Part shown: positions 1 to 9,304 of the stretch, piece by piece
Position numbering within the stretch: the stretch's first letter is position 1
How the letters are laid out: each line of letters starts with the position of its first letter
Assembly (NCBI GenBank): GCA_947627425.1
Contig: CANQVZ010000012.1
Span: 1-51,838 of the forward strand
Reading direction: 5' to 3'
Length of the DNA: 51,838 nucleotides
DNA from: an uncultured Clostridia bacterium
GTDB lineage: Bacteria > Bacillota > Clostridia > Lachnospirales > CAG-274
The notes under the pieces: model-generated
Database searches by the model: none
Told to the model about the DNA's origin: nothing
The model's input: the letters and a program-made list of their open reading frames with translations, nothing else
Position numbers and translations under genes: made by a program

Positions 1-4
1 TTCT

Positions 5-50
5 TCAAAAAAATCCTGTATGTCCGTTCCGCCGCCAAAAAAGGACATAC
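5..50 (-). terminator. Rho-independent terminator after manA
   Basis: Read on the minus strand, an 8-base-pair stem (GTATGTCC with GGACATAC, at 43-50 and 18-25) is followed by AGGA and a run of seven T. It sits about 70 bases past the manA stop codon, so it most likely ends the manC-manA transcript. The loop is long (17 bases), which lowers confidence a little. Confidence 0.6.
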
Positions 51-120
51 GAAACGGGGTTTTTGTGATTATCATTTTTTCACATCCATTGCATAAAACA
101 AAACAATAATTATTTTTATG

Positions 121-1080
121 TTATACACTAATTGTAAGTGTCGTAAATGTCCCTTTTATAATTAATTTGCGTGTGCTTGCAGGCACAAACACACAATCAC
201 CCTTTGAAAATCTAAAATTTACATATTCACTATTCAAAACTCCCTCTCCCTCGGTGCACAAAAGCACCCGAAAGGAGGTATCATTTACTCCAAATTCAAA
301 TTTATCGGATATTTGTATTCTCTCCACCTCAAACAATCCACATCTACAGAGCAGTTCTCTTGAACAGCCGGGAGTATAACGCATTATTCTCGGATTTTGT
401 CTTATATCCCTGCTTACGCTCATATCCAACACATCTATCGCCTTATCGAAGTGAAGCTTTCTCTTTTTTCCGTTTTTGTCTTTTCTGTTGTAGTCGTATA
501 CTCTGTATGTAACATTTGAGCTTTGCTGTATCTCGGCTACGATTATGCCCTTTCCTAAGGCATGGACTGTTCCCGGCGGTATGAAAAACACATCACCCTT
601 ATTTACATTTACCTTGTTTAGGTGCTTTGAAAGGGTGTCGGTTTCTACTGCCTTTTCCAGTATTTCTTTATTCACGGGATGTGCAAAGCCATATATCAGC
701 TGAGCATTGGGTTCTGCAGCCAGAACATACCACATTTCCGTTTTGCCCCTTTGATTTTCATACTCAAGGGCATATTTATCATCGGGATGCACCTGTACGG
801 AAAGCATTTCTTTTGCGTCTATGAGCTTTACCATTATGGGGAGCTCTCCGCTGTCTCTGTATTTTGTTCCCAGATATTCGGGATGTGCCTTTATAACCTC
901 GGCAAGAGTCTTTCCTTTATATTTACCGCTTGCCACAATGCTCTGACCGTCGGGATGTGTTGAACATTCCCATGTCTCGGCAAGAGGCATCATATCTATA
1001 TCCTTGTTGTATTCTGCTTTAAGCCTTGTACCGCCCCAAAGGTAGTCCTTACCTACAGGCTTTAACAGCATGGGTTCCAT
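121..1080 (-). CDS. manA: Mannose-6-phosphate isomerase, class I
   Basis: Interconverts fructose-6-phosphate and mannose-6-phosphate in the cytosol, the entry to GDP-mannose synthesis. The 319-residue protein is a type I cupin isomerase of the short Firmicute kind. The zinc site is visible: Gln96 and His98 in SVQVHPDD, Glu115 in KTEMWYV and His173 in IPPGTVHALG. It lies 15 bases downstream of manC, so the two are cotranscribed and give successive steps of one pathway. The ribosome site is weak; Met1 or Met4 could be the start. The neighbouring manC also carries a C-terminal cupin of the isomerase type, so isomerase activity may be duplicated. Family assignment is firm; the end use of the mannose (exopolysaccharide or glycan) is inference. 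Confidence 0.93.
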   Translation of the reverse strand: MEPMLLKPVGKDYLWGGTRLKAEYNKDIDMMPLAETWECSTHPDGQSIVASGKYKGKTLAEVIKAHPEYLGTKYRDSGELPIMVKLIDAKEMLSVQVHPDDKYALEYENQRGKTEMWYVLAAEPNAQLIYGFAHPVNKEILEKAVETDTLSKHLNKVNVNKGDVFFIPPGTVHALGKGIIVAEIQQSSNVTYRVYDYNRKDKNGKKRKLHFDKAIDVLDMSVSRDIRQNPRIMRYTPGCSRELLCRCGLFEVERIQISDKFEFGVNDTSFRVLLCTEGEGVLNSEYVNFRFSKGDCVFVPASTRKLIIKGTFTTLTISV

Positions 1081-1095
1081 ATCGACACAACCTTT

Positions 1096-2412
1096 TTATC
1101 TGTCTAAAATAAAAGTTATTTTGTCACTCTGTGCTATTTCTTCACCTATCTGTACTTCAATTATGCTCATGTCCGTATCGGCAGTAATGGTGTGCTTGCA
1201 GCCCGATGCTATCGTTATTACATCGCCCGGCTTTATGCTTTGCTCCATACCGTCCACTATTGTTTTGCCATAGCCCGATATGATCGTCCATACTTCATCT
1301 CTGTGTTCGTGGGCATGATATTTCATGCTGCTGCCCTTTTGCAGCTCTATCTTTACTGTCATTGAACCCGGCTGTGCGTCTATAACCGTATATGTTCCCC
1401 AAGACTTTTCGGCAAAGTGTATCTCCGTGCTTATCTTGTCTACATAGGACTTCATATATCCGCTGCGCTCCTTGTCGGCAACAAGTATGCCGTCGCCGCT
1501 TGCGGCTATTATCATATCCTTGCAGCCCATACAAAGTATGGGTATATCCAGTTCATTCACAACATTGGTATTCACACAGGTCTCGTCAAGAGCAGCATTA
1601 CCCTTTGTCACATCTGACATCACCTCTGCCATGGTGTTCCATGTGCCTACATCCTTCCATTCGCCCGAATATCTCATAACCTTTATGCTTTGTTCTTTTT
1701 CAACAACAGCATAGTCAAAGCTTATCTTTGTGAGCATATCGTATTTCTCATACAGGTCTCTGTAATCGGTAAAATCAATCATACCGTGAGCTTTATCGAG
1801 AAGATAGCCTATTTTAAAAGCAAATACGCCTGCGTTCCACAATGCGCCTTGCTCTATATATTCCTTTGCCTTTTTCGTATCCGGTTTTTCCTTGAATTCC
1901 TTTACACTGCTTACATCGCTTGAGGATGCAGGAAGTATATATCCGTATTTTTCACTTGGATAAGACGGCTCTATTCCCATAAGATAAAGGCTCGCAGAGC
2001 CATTTTCTGCCAATTTTTCAAGCCTTTCAACAGCCTCATAGTATACCGTATCCACATAAGGATCTACGGGACAAACGGCAACACATTCATTTTCATCCAG
2101 ACCAAGCTCATATTTCATATATGACACAGCCAGCACAATAGCAGGGAAGGTGTCTCTCCTGCATGGCTCAACGCATACAGAAACCTTGTCATTGAGCTGA
2201 TTTTTAATGGCGCTGACCTGCGACTTACCCGTAGCTATGATAACATTGGCATTCTCATCCACAGACTCTATCTGCCTGTAAACACGCTGTACCATAGATT
2301 CATACTCACCGTTATTCTTTTTGAAAAGCTTTATAAACTGTTTGCTGCGGACTTCGTTGGACAATGGCCATAACCTCTTGCCGCTCCCGCCCGAAAGTAA
2401 AACTATATTCAT
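1096..2412 (-). CDS. manC: Mannose-1-phosphate guanylyltransferase with C-terminal cupin
   Basis: Makes GDP-mannose from mannose-1-phosphate and GTP. Residues 1 to about 300 form the nucleotidyltransferase, with the signature GGSGKRLWP at 8-16 and the EPCRRDTFPA stretch near residue 85. The last 110 residues are a cupin with a metal-site pattern (YHAHEHRDEVW), as in the AlgA/ManC bifunctional type II enzymes. At 438 residues it is slightly shorter than the usual 460-480. A sigma-A-like promoter lies 150 bases upstream, and manA follows 15 bases downstream. No phosphomannomutase gene is in the window. Whether the cupin is an active isomerase cannot be told from sequence, since a separate manA is present. 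Confidence 0.93.
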   Translation of the reverse strand: MNIVLLSGGSGKRLWPLSNEVRSKQFIKLFKKNNGEYESMVQRVYRQIESVDENANVIIATGKSQVSAIKNQLNDKVSVCVEPCRRDTFPAIVLAVSYMKYELGLDENECVAVCPVDPYVDTVYYEAVERLEKLAENGSASLYLMGIEPSYPSEKYGYILPASSSDVSSVKEFKEKPDTKKAKEYIEQGALWNAGVFAFKIGYLLDKAHGMIDFTDYRDLYEKYDMLTKISFDYAVVEKEQSIKVMRYSGEWKDVGTWNTMAEVMSDVTKGNAALDETCVNTNVVNELDIPILCMGCKDMIIAASGDGILVADKERSGYMKSYVDKISTEIHFAEKSWGTYTVIDAQPGSMTVKIELQKGSSMKYHAHEHRDEVWTIISGYGKTIVDGMEQSIKPGDVITIASGCKHTITADTDMSIIEVQIGEEIAQSDKITFILDR

Positions 2413-2811
2413 ATCCCATCACCTTGTAACCATTCATTTGATATTAATGGTAAAATCAGCATAAACATTGCTCAAAAGTATATATACGATATAAGAATAA
2501 ATATATCGACATAAAATTCACAAAAAATATCTCAAGTACAACTTACAGTCATACATTTAATATTTTAATTGCATATCATAAAAAAGTCAACATAAAATTT
2601 GTAATTTAAGCATAGAAAATAGTATTTGCTGCTCTATGGTTTTTAGTGATGTTGTATAGGCATACAGTCACACAGAAGCTGCTCTCCTCCGCTTAAATTG
2701 CCTGCTTTTTCATACACAAGCATAACTCATATCAAGCCAAATTTCATATACTTAAAAAATACACATATCGATAGCTTTTTAACTGACATCGGTCAATATA
2801 AAAAATGTACT
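2413..2811. other. 399-base intergenic region, no gene seen
   Basis: This AT-rich stretch separates galE (ending at 2812) from the start of manC. It holds the manC promoter and a roughly 140-base untranslated leader. The leader contains a 6-base inverted repeat (ACCATT at 2429-2434, AATGGT at 2446-2451) close to the manC start that could be an operator or small hairpin. I see no convincing terminator for galE and no reading frame with a ribosome site in the remainder. Confidence 0.5.
2562..2590 (-). promoter_or_regulatory. Sigma-A promoter for manC-manA
   Basis: On the minus strand TTGACT (2590-2585) and TAAAAT (2567-2562) are separated by 17 bases. Transcription would start near 2554, giving a leader of about 140 bases before manC. 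Confidence 0.6.
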
Positions 2812-3804
2812 TTACTTATCCTCATAGCCGTTTGGATGATTTTTATGCCAGTTCCATGCAGTTTCTATTATCTGAGTGAGAGAATTGAAACGGGGCTGCC
2901 AATTCAACTCGCGCATTGCCTTTTCGCTTGTGGCTATGAGCGTTGAGGGATCGCCCGCGCGTCTGCCCTCCACAACGGCCTTTATCTCTCTGCCTGTGAC
3001 CTTTCTTGTTTCCTCTACGACCTCTTTTACGCTGAAGCCTGTGCCGTTGCCGAGGTTATAGATAGCGCTTGTTTCATCCCTGAAAAGCTTTTCAATTGCC
3101 TTTATATGAGCATCCGCAAGATCCGTGACATGTATATAATCCCTCACACAGGTGCCGTCGGGCGTGGGATAATCGTCGCCGAACATGGCTATCTGCGCCC
3201 TCTGACCCAGAGCGACCTGCAAAATAATGGGTATGAGATGAGTTTCGGGAGAGTGATCCTCGCCTATTTCTCCGCTTATATGCGCGCCCGCAGCGTTGAA
3301 ATATCTTAAAGCGACATACTTTATGCCGTATGCCTCATCGCTCCATTTTAGTATCTTTTCAACGGTCAGCTTTGACTCGCCGTAGGGATTGGTGGGCAGA
3401 GTTCTGTCACTTTCCAGAATGGGTATATTTTCGGGCTCGCCGTAGGTGGCTGCGGTGGATGAAAATACTATCTTCTTCACCCCTGCCCTAACCATGGCTT
3501 CAAGAAGTCTTACGGTGCCATAAACATTGTTGTCAAAATATTTCAAAGGCTCGGTACAGCTTTCGCCCACAAGCGAAAAAGCCGCAAAGTCGATAACTGC
3601 GTCTATTTTGTTTTCGGCAAAAACCTTGTCCAAAAACTCGGCGTCTCTTAAGTCGCCTATATAGAGCTTTGCGTCCTTATGCACCGCCTTTTTGTGTCCC
3701 TTGCAGAGATTGTCCGCAACAACTACCTCGTGTCCCTGCTCTATAAGCTCATACACCGTATGACTGCCGATATATCCTGCGCCTCCGCAAACCAGTATTT
3801 TCAT
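2812..3804 (-). CDS. galE: UDP-glucose 4-epimerase
   Basis: Interconverts UDP-glucose and UDP-galactose using bound NAD, supplying sugars for galactose use and cell-surface glycans. This is a 330-residue extended short-chain dehydrogenase of normal length: the Rossmann motif GGAGYIG is at residues 7-13, the catalytic Ser lies in [10 protein letters not shown] and the YxxxK pair in NPYGESK. The ATG at 3804 is chosen because GGAGG sits just upstream; a TTG five codons earlier overlaps that ribosome site and is unlikely. It lies 40 bases downstream of the HAD phosphatase gene on the same strand and probably closes the lspA-to-galE series. No terminator is obvious after it. Confidence 0.95.
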   Translation of the reverse strand: MKILVCGGAGYIGSHTVYELIEQGHEVVVADNLCKGHKKAVHKDAKLYIGDLRDAEFLDKVFAENKIDAVIDFAAFSLVGESCTEPLKYFDNNVYGTVRLLEAMVRAGVKKIVFSSTAATYGEPENIPILESDRTLPTNPYGESKLTVEKILKWSDEAYGIKYVALRYFNAAGAHISGEIGEDHSPETHLIPIILQVALGQRAQIAMFGDDYPTPDGTCVRDYIHVTDLADAHIKAIEKLFRDETSAIYNLGNGTGFSVKEVVEETRKVTGREIKAVVEGRRAGDPSTLIATSEKAMRELNWQPRFNSLTQIIETAWNWHKNHPNGYEDK

Positions 3805-3844
3805 ATTTTCATCCTCCAAAATTTTTTATTTGATATATATTGTA

Positions 3845-4489
3845 TTACATTTTCATTATAAGGTCAAATACATTGCCTACATTTTCCACAATGAAGTCAG
3901 CTCCCGCTTTTTTCAGTTCTTCCTCGCTGCCAAAGCCGTAAAGCACGCCCATTGCTTTTATGCCGTTCTGCTTTGCGCCCGCAATGTCGTGTTCTCTGTC
4001 GCCTATCATCAAAGCCTTGTCCTTGGGTATGCCGTATCTTTCAAGAGCATAGGCAATGACCGCCGCCTTGCTCGTCCTGGCTCCGTTCAGCTCGCTGCCC
4101 GAAACAAAGTCAAAATATTTTTTAAGGTCAAATTCTTCAAGTATTATTTCGGCATATATCCACGGCTTTGATGTGGCGAGCACTACCCTTTTGCCTGCCT
4201 TTTTGAGCCTTGACAAAAGCTCCGGTATGCCGTCGTACACTCTGTTTTCAAATATGCCTCTTGGTCCGAAATACTCCCTGTATTTTATCATGCCTATGTG
4301 CGACTGCTCCTCGCTTAAGCCAGCAAACTCCATAAAGGACTGTCTGAGAGGCGGACCTATATATTTGTAAAGCTCCGCCCTGTCCTCCGTATGTATGCCG
4401 AAATATTCAAGGGCGTAGTTCACACCGCCCGTTATGCCCTCTGCGGGGTCGGTGAGCGTGCCGTCCAGATCAAATAAAATATATTCCAT
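3845..4489 (-). CDS. HAD-superfamily phosphatase (phosphoglycolate phosphatase-like)
   Basis: A 214-residue cytosolic hydrolase of the HAD IA subfamily. The nucleophile motif FDLDGTLTDP is at residues 6-15 (Asp7, Asp9), the second motif is VLATSKP and the acidic motif is MIGDREHDIAGAKQNG. A helical cap lies between motifs one and two. The family includes phosphoglycolate and pyrophosphate phosphatases (Gph, PpaX) as well as nucleotide and sugar phosphatases, and sequence alone does not fix the substrate. Its stop-to-start gap from pncB is only 2 bases, so the two are translated from one message. A role in clearing phosphate esters from nucleotide or sugar metabolism is inference. Confidence 0.85.
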   Translation of the reverse strand: MEYILFDLDGTLTDPAEGITGGVNYALEYFGIHTEDRAELYKYIGPPLRQSFMEFAGLSEEQSHIGMIKYREYFGPRGIFENRVYDGIPELLSRLKKAGKRVVLATSKPWIYAEIILEEFDLKKYFDFVSGSELNGARTSKAAVIAYALERYGIPKDKALMIGDREHDIAGAKQNGIKAMGVLYGFGSEEELKKAGADFIVENVGNVFDLIMKM

Positions 4490-4491
4490 CT

Positions 4492-5940
4492 CTATTTACC
4501 CATTTCCTTAAGCAAATTCATCTTTATATCATAGAGCTTTTTTGAAAGGTCTACATATACATCGTGGGGATTTACAAGACGCCTTGTCTCGCTCCAGAGC
4601 GTATCCAGCTCCGAAAGGCAATAATCCCTTATTTCCATGACGGGCTTCGGCTCGTATACGCATTCGCCCTTTATAAAAAGCGGTATCATAAGCTCTCTTA
4701 ATGTATATGTGCCCGCCTTCATTACCGTCTTTTTCCAGCTTTCCTTTGAGTCGAAAAGCACAAGGTCGTCATTTTCGCTGTAGCTCTCCTCCTCAAGGCA
4801 TATGAGGTCTGCCTTTATCTTGTTTGGCGCTTTTTCATACACTCTTATTATCTTTTTATTGCATGGATTTGTGACCTTTTCGGTGTTTTCGGAAAGCTTT
4901 ATTTTTGGCTCGAATTTGCCGTCCTTCATTATAGCCGCAAGCTTATAAACTCCGCCGAAGGACGGGCAGTCCTTTGCCGTGATCAAATTGGTTCCTACGC
5001 CCCAGGAGGTTATTTTTGCGCCCTGATGCTGCTTTAAGCTCTCTATAAGGTGCTCGTCAAGGTCATTTGAAGCCGATATAACGGCGTCCTCAAAGCCTGC
5101 CTTGTCGAGCATTTTTCTGGCTTCCTTTGAAAGATAAGCAAGATCTCCGCTGTCAAGCCTTATGCCGTAGTTTTTAAGCTCTATGCCGCCTTCGCGCATC
5201 TCTGTGAACACCTTTATTGCATTCGGCACGCCCGATTTGAGCGTATCGTAGGTGTCCACAAGCAGTATGCAGGCGTTTGGATAAAGCTCGGCATATTTTT
5301 TAAAAGCCGTATACTCATCGCCAAAGCTCATTATCCAGCTGTGGGCATGAGTGCCCTTTACGGGTATATCGAAAAGCTTGCCCGCAAGCACATTGCTTGT
5401 GGCAATACAACCGCCTATGACAGCCGCCCTTGCGCCGTATGTGCCCGCATCGGGACCCTGCGCGCGCCTTAAGCCGAATTCCATAACGCCGTCACCCTGA
5501 GCGGCATAGCACACTCTGGACGCCTTTGTGGCTATAAGGCTTTGATGATTCATTATGTTGAGTATGGCAGTTTCCACAAGCTGAGCCTCCATGATGGGCG
5601 CAATTACCTTTACCATAGGTTCTCTGGGGAATATTACGCTGCCCTCGGGTATGGCATAAATATCTCCGCTGAAGCGGAAATTCCTGAGATAATCTATAAA
5701 ATCATCCGCAAATATACCCAAGCCCGAAAGATAATCTATATCCGACTTGTCAAAGTGCAGATTTTTTATATACTCTACCACCTGCTCCACACCACAGCAT
5801 ATAGCATAGCCGCTGCCAAAGGGATTTGTGCGGTAAAAGGCGTCAAATACCACGGTTTCGTTCTTGTGTCGGTTGTTGAAATAAGCCTGCATCATAGTAA
5901 GCTCGTATAGATCCGTAAGTAGAGTGAGATTTTCTTTCAT
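4492..5940 (-). CDS. pncB: Nicotinate phosphoribosyltransferase
   Basis: Joins nicotinate to PRPP, with ATP hydrolysis, to give nicotinate mononucleotide in the Preiss-Handler NAD salvage path. The 482-residue length fits the long Gram-positive form. Recognisable blocks are LLTDLYELTMM at the N terminus, EFGLRRAQGPD near residue 155, VKGTHAHSW and the phosphate-binding stretch LDSGDLAYLS. The product is the substrate of NadD, encoded at 24759, so both ends of the salvage path are in this window. It follows the unknown membrane protein gene by 12 bases; its ribosome site is a clean AGGAGG before the ATG. Confidence 0.95.
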   Translation of the reverse strand: MKENLTLLTDLYELTMMQAYFNNRHKNETVVFDAFYRTNPFGSGYAICCGVEQVVEYIKNLHFDKSDIDYLSGLGIFADDFIDYLRNFRFSGDIYAIPEGSVIFPREPMVKVIAPIMEAQLVETAILNIMNHQSLIATKASRVCYAAQGDGVMEFGLRRAQGPDAGTYGARAAVIGGCIATSNVLAGKLFDIPVKGTHAHSWIMSFGDEYTAFKKYAELYPNACILLVDTYDTLKSGVPNAIKVFTEMREGGIELKNYGIRLDSGDLAYLSKEARKMLDKAGFEDAVISASNDLDEHLIESLKQHQGAKITSWGVGTNLITAKDCPSFGGVYKLAAIMKDGKFEPKIKLSENTEKVTNPCNKKIIRVYEKAPNKIKADLICLEEESYSENDDLVLFDSKESWKKTVMKAGTYTLRELMIPLFIKGECVYEPKPVMEIRDYCLSELDTLWSETRRLVNPHDVYVDLSKKLYDIKMNLLKEMGK

Positions 5941-5952
5941 TTTTTCCTCCTG

Positions 5953-6765
5953 TTAAAAAATACCTTTTTCTATATAGCTTTCCATAACGCCCGTAATGAC
6001 CGCATAGCGCCCCATTATCTCCATAAAGGACAGCAGCGAAAATACAAGCGATATGTTGCTGAGCGTTTTGTTCCGCGTTTTTATATAAAGGCAAAAGCCG
6101 AGCACCGTTGTAACAAGTGTAAGGGCAAGAGAGGCTTTATAAAAGCTCTCGCCTCTGCCCGCAAGCATAAACACAGCGCCGTTAATAACGGACAGTGCCG
6201 ATATTGCGCAGAACAGGCGCTCGCCCCTTGTGAAATTACGCACGAATATGCAAAACAGCGCCGCCGCACACACGCATATCATGACAGCCCTTGATATAAA
6301 GGGACTTATTTCAAACACGCCGTAGTACAAGCTGAGCGCAATACTCTCGGATATCCTGCCGAAAACAAAGTCCATATATCTGTAAAACACAAGCGTGAAT
6401 ACAATGCAAAGCAGTATATAAATTTTATTCAACGCCGTAAAGCTCTTTTCCTCACAGGTCTGTCTGTAAAGCCACACGCTCGCTGTGTTCACAAGAGCAA
6501 CGGCTATAGTGTGGGGCAGAATATTCAGTCTGCCTAATGGCAGCACAATTGAAATGACAGTCCACAGAAGCATAAGGCAGAGGCAGGCGGAAATTTTTTT
6601 GCCGAATTTATAAAAACCGTTCCTGCCGAAGCTGTAAGCCCATTTCTGGCGGAGGCTGCCCTCCTTGTAGATGCCTTCCTCCCACATTATCTGCGTCTGT
6701 GTTCTGTTGTCCTCGCTGGTGTCATAAAACCGCGACAGGTCGTTTATATCTCTGTCAGACGCCAT
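5953..6765 (-). CDS. Unknown multi-pass membrane protein
   Basis: I do not recognise this 270-residue protein. The first 50 residues are polar and probably cytosolic; after that about seven hydrophobic segments follow, beginning near ISACLCLMLLWTVISIVLPL. There is no enzyme motif, no conserved charged pair in the membrane segments and no signal peptide. The start ATG has a good site (GAGGTGATATT). It sits between rluD and pncB in a compact same-strand series with 12 to 13 base gaps, so it is expressed, but the neighbours do not suggest a role. Confidence 0.75.
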   Translation of the reverse strand: MASDRDINDLSRFYDTSEDNRTQTQIMWEEGIYKEGSLRQKWAYSFGRNGFYKFGKKISACLCLMLLWTVISIVLPLGRLNILPHTIAVALVNTASVWLYRQTCEEKSFTALNKIYILLCIVFTLVFYRYMDFVFGRISESIALSLYYGVFEISPFISRAVMICVCAAALFCIFVRNFTRGERLFCAISALSVINGAVFMLAGRGESFYKASLALTLVTTVLGFCLYIKTRNKTLSNISLVFSLLSFMEIMGRYAVITGVMESYIEKGIF

Positions 6766-6778
6766 AATATCACCTCGT

Positions 6779-7696
6779 TCAGTCTTTTTTGCTCCTCAAT
6801 ATGTCCAAAATTTTACCGAAATAGGCGGGAGGCTCCGCCCTAAACTCCATATATTCTCCCGATACGGGGTGAACAAAGCCCAGCACGCCCGCATGAAGCA
6901 TCTGTCCCTCCAGGCTGAAAAGCTGTTTCTTGGGTCCGTAAACGGGATCGCCCAAAAGGGGATGCCCTATATAAGCCATGTGCACTCTTATCTGATGCGT
7001 TCTGCCCGTTTCAAGCCTGAGCTCTACATGAGTGAGCTTGCCCAAGGGCTCCAGCACCCTGTAATGAGTGACGGCAGTCCGTCCCCCTCGGGGGAGCACA
7101 GCCATTTTCTTTCTGTCATTCTGCGAACGCCCTATGTTGGCGTTTACAGTGCCCTCCGGCTCGTCAAAGCCGTTATATACAACAGCCTCATATATCCTTT
7201 TCATGGAATGCTCCGCAAGCTGAAGACTTAATCCCCTATGGGCGGTGTCAGACTTGGCTATGACGAGCACGCCGCTGGTGTCCTTGTCTATCCTGTGGAC
7301 AATGCCGGGGCGCAGAACGCCGTTTATGCCCGAAAGTCTGTCCCCGCAGTGATACATGAGCGCATTTACAAGCGTACCCGTGTAATGTCCCGGAGCGGGG
7401 TGCACGACCATATTCTGGGGCTTATTCACTACAATAAGGTCGTCGTCCTCAAAGAGAATATCAAGAGGGATATTCTCCGGCTCTATGCTCACGCCCTCGG
7501 GCTCGGGCATTTCCACCTCTATTATGTCGTTTTGCCTAAGCTTATAATTCTTGCTTTTGATTTCTCCGTTGACCTTTACAAAGCCCTTTTCTATAAGGCG
7601 CTGTATTGCGGAGCGGGATATATCCTCCAGCTCCTCGTTAAGAAACATATCTATTCTTTTGTTTATGTCTTCGGCTTCTATGCTGTAAACCTCCAT
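6779..7696 (-). CDS. rluD: RluA-family pseudouridine synthase
   Basis: Converts specific uridines to pseudouridine in large-subunit rRNA. An N-terminal S4 RNA-binding domain covers about residues 12-70 and is followed by the catalytic domain with the signature GIVHRIDKDTSG, where Asp is the catalytic residue. The 305-residue length is typical of RluD and B. subtilis YlyB. The start codon directly abuts the lspA stop, as in B. subtilis, where lspA is also followed by this gene. The exact target uridines cannot be read from sequence. Confidence 0.93.
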   Translation of the reverse strand: MEVYSIEAEDINKRIDMFLNEELEDISRSAIQRLIEKGFVKVNGEIKSKNYKLRQNDIIEVEMPEPEGVSIEPENIPLDILFEDDDLIVVNKPQNMVVHPAPGHYTGTLVNALMYHCGDRLSGINGVLRPGIVHRIDKDTSGVLVIAKSDTAHRGLSLQLAEHSMKRIYEAVVYNGFDEPEGTVNANIGRSQNDRKKMAVLPRGGRTAVTHYRVLEPLGKLTHVELRLETGRTHQIRVHMAYIGHPLLGDPVYGPKKQLFSLEGQMLHAGVLGFVHPVSGEYMEFRAEPPAYFGKILDILRSKKD

Positions 7697-8164
7697 TTAT
7701 TCAGCCTCCCTGCGTCTGTCCGAAACAAAAACGCCTATGACAAGCAAAAAAGCTCCCAAGCACACGCATATATCCGCAAAGTTGAACACGGGATAGTCAT
7801 AGCCGAATATATAGAAATTGAGCATATCCACAACAAAGCCCCTGAAAAGTCTGTCAAGCATATTGCCCAGAGCGCCCGAGCATATAAGCACGAGAGCGGG
7901 CTTTACAACGGTTTTTTCACTGCCGAGCTTTATATAATAATATACGCACACTGCCAGCACAACAAGTGTGAGCGCTATAAAAAACCACTTGGCATTCTGC
8001 AACACTCCGAATGCCGCGCCCCTGTTTTCAACATAGGTTAGGCTGAAAAAGCTTTTTATTATATCTATATTGCCCACGGGCTTAAGATAGGCTATTGTCA
8101 TATATTTTATTATCTGATCCGAAAGCACGAGCGCCGCCGCAAAAATAACGGGCAGAAAAAACAT
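7697..8164 (-). CDS. lspA: Lipoprotein signal peptidase (signal peptidase II)
   Basis: Cuts the signal peptide from diacylglyceryl-modified prolipoproteins in the cytoplasmic membrane. The 155-residue protein has four membrane helices and the family blocks VENRGAAFGVLQ, GALGNMLDRLFRGFVVD and FNFADICVCLGA; the two conserved aspartates of VVD (113) and FAD (131) fit the catalytic dyad. Its substrates in this window would include the lipoproteins ModA and DctP. A terminator hairpin separates it from the upstream aroB gene, yet no promoter is obvious in the 20 bases between hairpin and start, so read-through or an unrecognised promoter is likely. Confidence 0.95.
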   Translation of the reverse strand: MFFLPVIFAAALVLSDQIIKYMTIAYLKPVGNIDIIKSFFSLTYVENRGAAFGVLQNAKWFFIALTLVVLAVCVYYYIKLGSEKTVVKPALVLICSGALGNMLDRLFRGFVVDMLNFYIFGYDYPVFNFADICVCLGAFLLVIGVFVSDRRREAE

Positions 8165-8182
8165 ACATATCTCTCCTTTTAT

Positions 8183-8214
8183 AAAAATGACCCATTACGC
8201 TCCGCAATGGGTCA
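8183..8214 (-). terminator. Terminator after aroB
   Basis: A perfect 9-base-pair stem (TGACCCATT at 8188-8196 with AATGGGTCA at 8206-8214) and a 9-base loop lie directly downstream of aroB on the minus strand, followed by five T. It would end or attenuate the divIVA-aroB transcript before lspA. Confidence 0.8.
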
Positions 8215-8220
8215 CATGAT

Positions 8221-9303
8221 TTACTTACAGATATATTCAAGCGCCGCTTTTATTTCATCCTCTCCCGCGGTCTTGTCGGAATAGGCGTCGCCTATGCTCC
8301 TCAAGGCCACAATGCTTATTACGCCGTTTTTGGTCTTTTTGTCATTAAACATCTGAGCATATATGGCGGATATGTCAAAATCGTGTATGCCGATAGGGAG
8401 CTCAAAATATTCCAAAAGCTCCCTGCACCTTTGTATATCCTCCGGAGCTACCGTCCCTCTGTTGTGCGAAAAGCAGAGAGCCGCAAGCATACCGACGGCA
8501 ACACACTCGCCGTGGAGCATATTAAAATCAGACAAGGTCTCGATGGAATGTCCGAAGGTATGACCGAAATTCAATATTTCTCTCAGACCGGTTTCCTTTT
8601 CGTCCTTGCTCACAACATCAGACTTTATGCGGCACGAGCCGTATACGACCTCCGCAAGGGCGTCGCTGTCGAGAGCCTTTATTTTTTCCCTGTTGTCAAG
8701 GAAAAAGTCCAGATAGCTCTTGTCCTGTATATAGCCGTGCTTTACAGCCTCGGCAAGTCCCGCAGCCACCTCTCTGTAGGGCAAGGTATTCAATGTGGAT
8801 GTGTTAATATACACGAAATCGGGCTGATAGAACGCGCCGACCATATTTTTGTTGCCCAAAAAGTCTACGCCCGTCTTTCCGCCCACACTGCTGTCCACCT
8901 GAGCAAGCAGCGTTGTGGGGAGCTGAACAAAGCTTATTCCCCTCATATAGGTAGCTGCGGCAAAGCCGCACATATCGCCCGTAACTCCGCCGCCAAGTGC
9001 TATGAGCACCGATTTCCTGTCCAGATGATTATCTATAAAAAATTTATAAAATTCGGATATTGTGGACAGATTTTTGCTGTTTTCGCCCGCCTTGAAGGCG
9101 TACCTTGATATCCTTGTGAAATGTCCTTCAAGCAAAGCCGTTATTTCATCGGCATACAGAGGCTCCACATTGGTATCCGTTATTATACATACGCTCCTGC
9201 CCGTAAGCCCTGCCTTTTCAAAAGCGGAGAGCAGAGAGCCGTAATTGCTGTCAATATATATGGGGTATTTCTTTATACCCGTGTCTACGCTTAATATTTT
9301 CAT
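8221..9303 (-). CDS. aroB: 3-dehydroquinate synthase
   Basis: Second step of the shikimate path: closes DAHP to 3-dehydroquinate with NAD and a divalent metal. The 360-residue protein carries GGGVTGDMCGFAAATYMRG for nucleotide binding, DSSVGGKTGVD, and metal ligands in GLAEAVKHG (Glu), NFGHTFGHS (His) and LHGECVAVG (His). The ATG at 9303 matches the usual family N terminus, and earlier in-frame starts would run into divIVA. It begins one base after the divIVA stop, so a metabolic gene is tied to the division cluster. It is followed by a strong terminator. Confidence 0.95.
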   Translation of the reverse strand: MKILSVDTGIKKYPIYIDSNYGSLLSAFEKAGLTGRSVCIITDTNVEPLYADEITALLEGHFTRISRYAFKAGENSKNLSTISEFYKFFIDNHLDRKSVLIALGGGVTGDMCGFAAATYMRGISFVQLPTTLLAQVDSSVGGKTGVDFLGNKNMVGAFYQPDFVYINTSTLNTLPYREVAAGLAEAVKHGYIQDKSYLDFFLDNREKIKALDSDALAEVVYGSCRIKSDVVSKDEKETGLREILNFGHTFGHSIETLSDFNMLHGECVAVGMLAALCFSHNRGTVAPEDIQRCRELLEYFELPIGIHDFDISAIYAQMFNDKKTKNGVISIVALRSIGDAYSDKTAGEDEIKAALEYICK

Positions 9304-9304
9304 T

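Noticed and set aside
7238..8041. A 267-codon open frame on the plus strand
   Set aside because: It lies opposite lspA and rluD, both clear family members. The codon bias of genes here leaves few stops on the opposite strand, so long antisense frames are expected.
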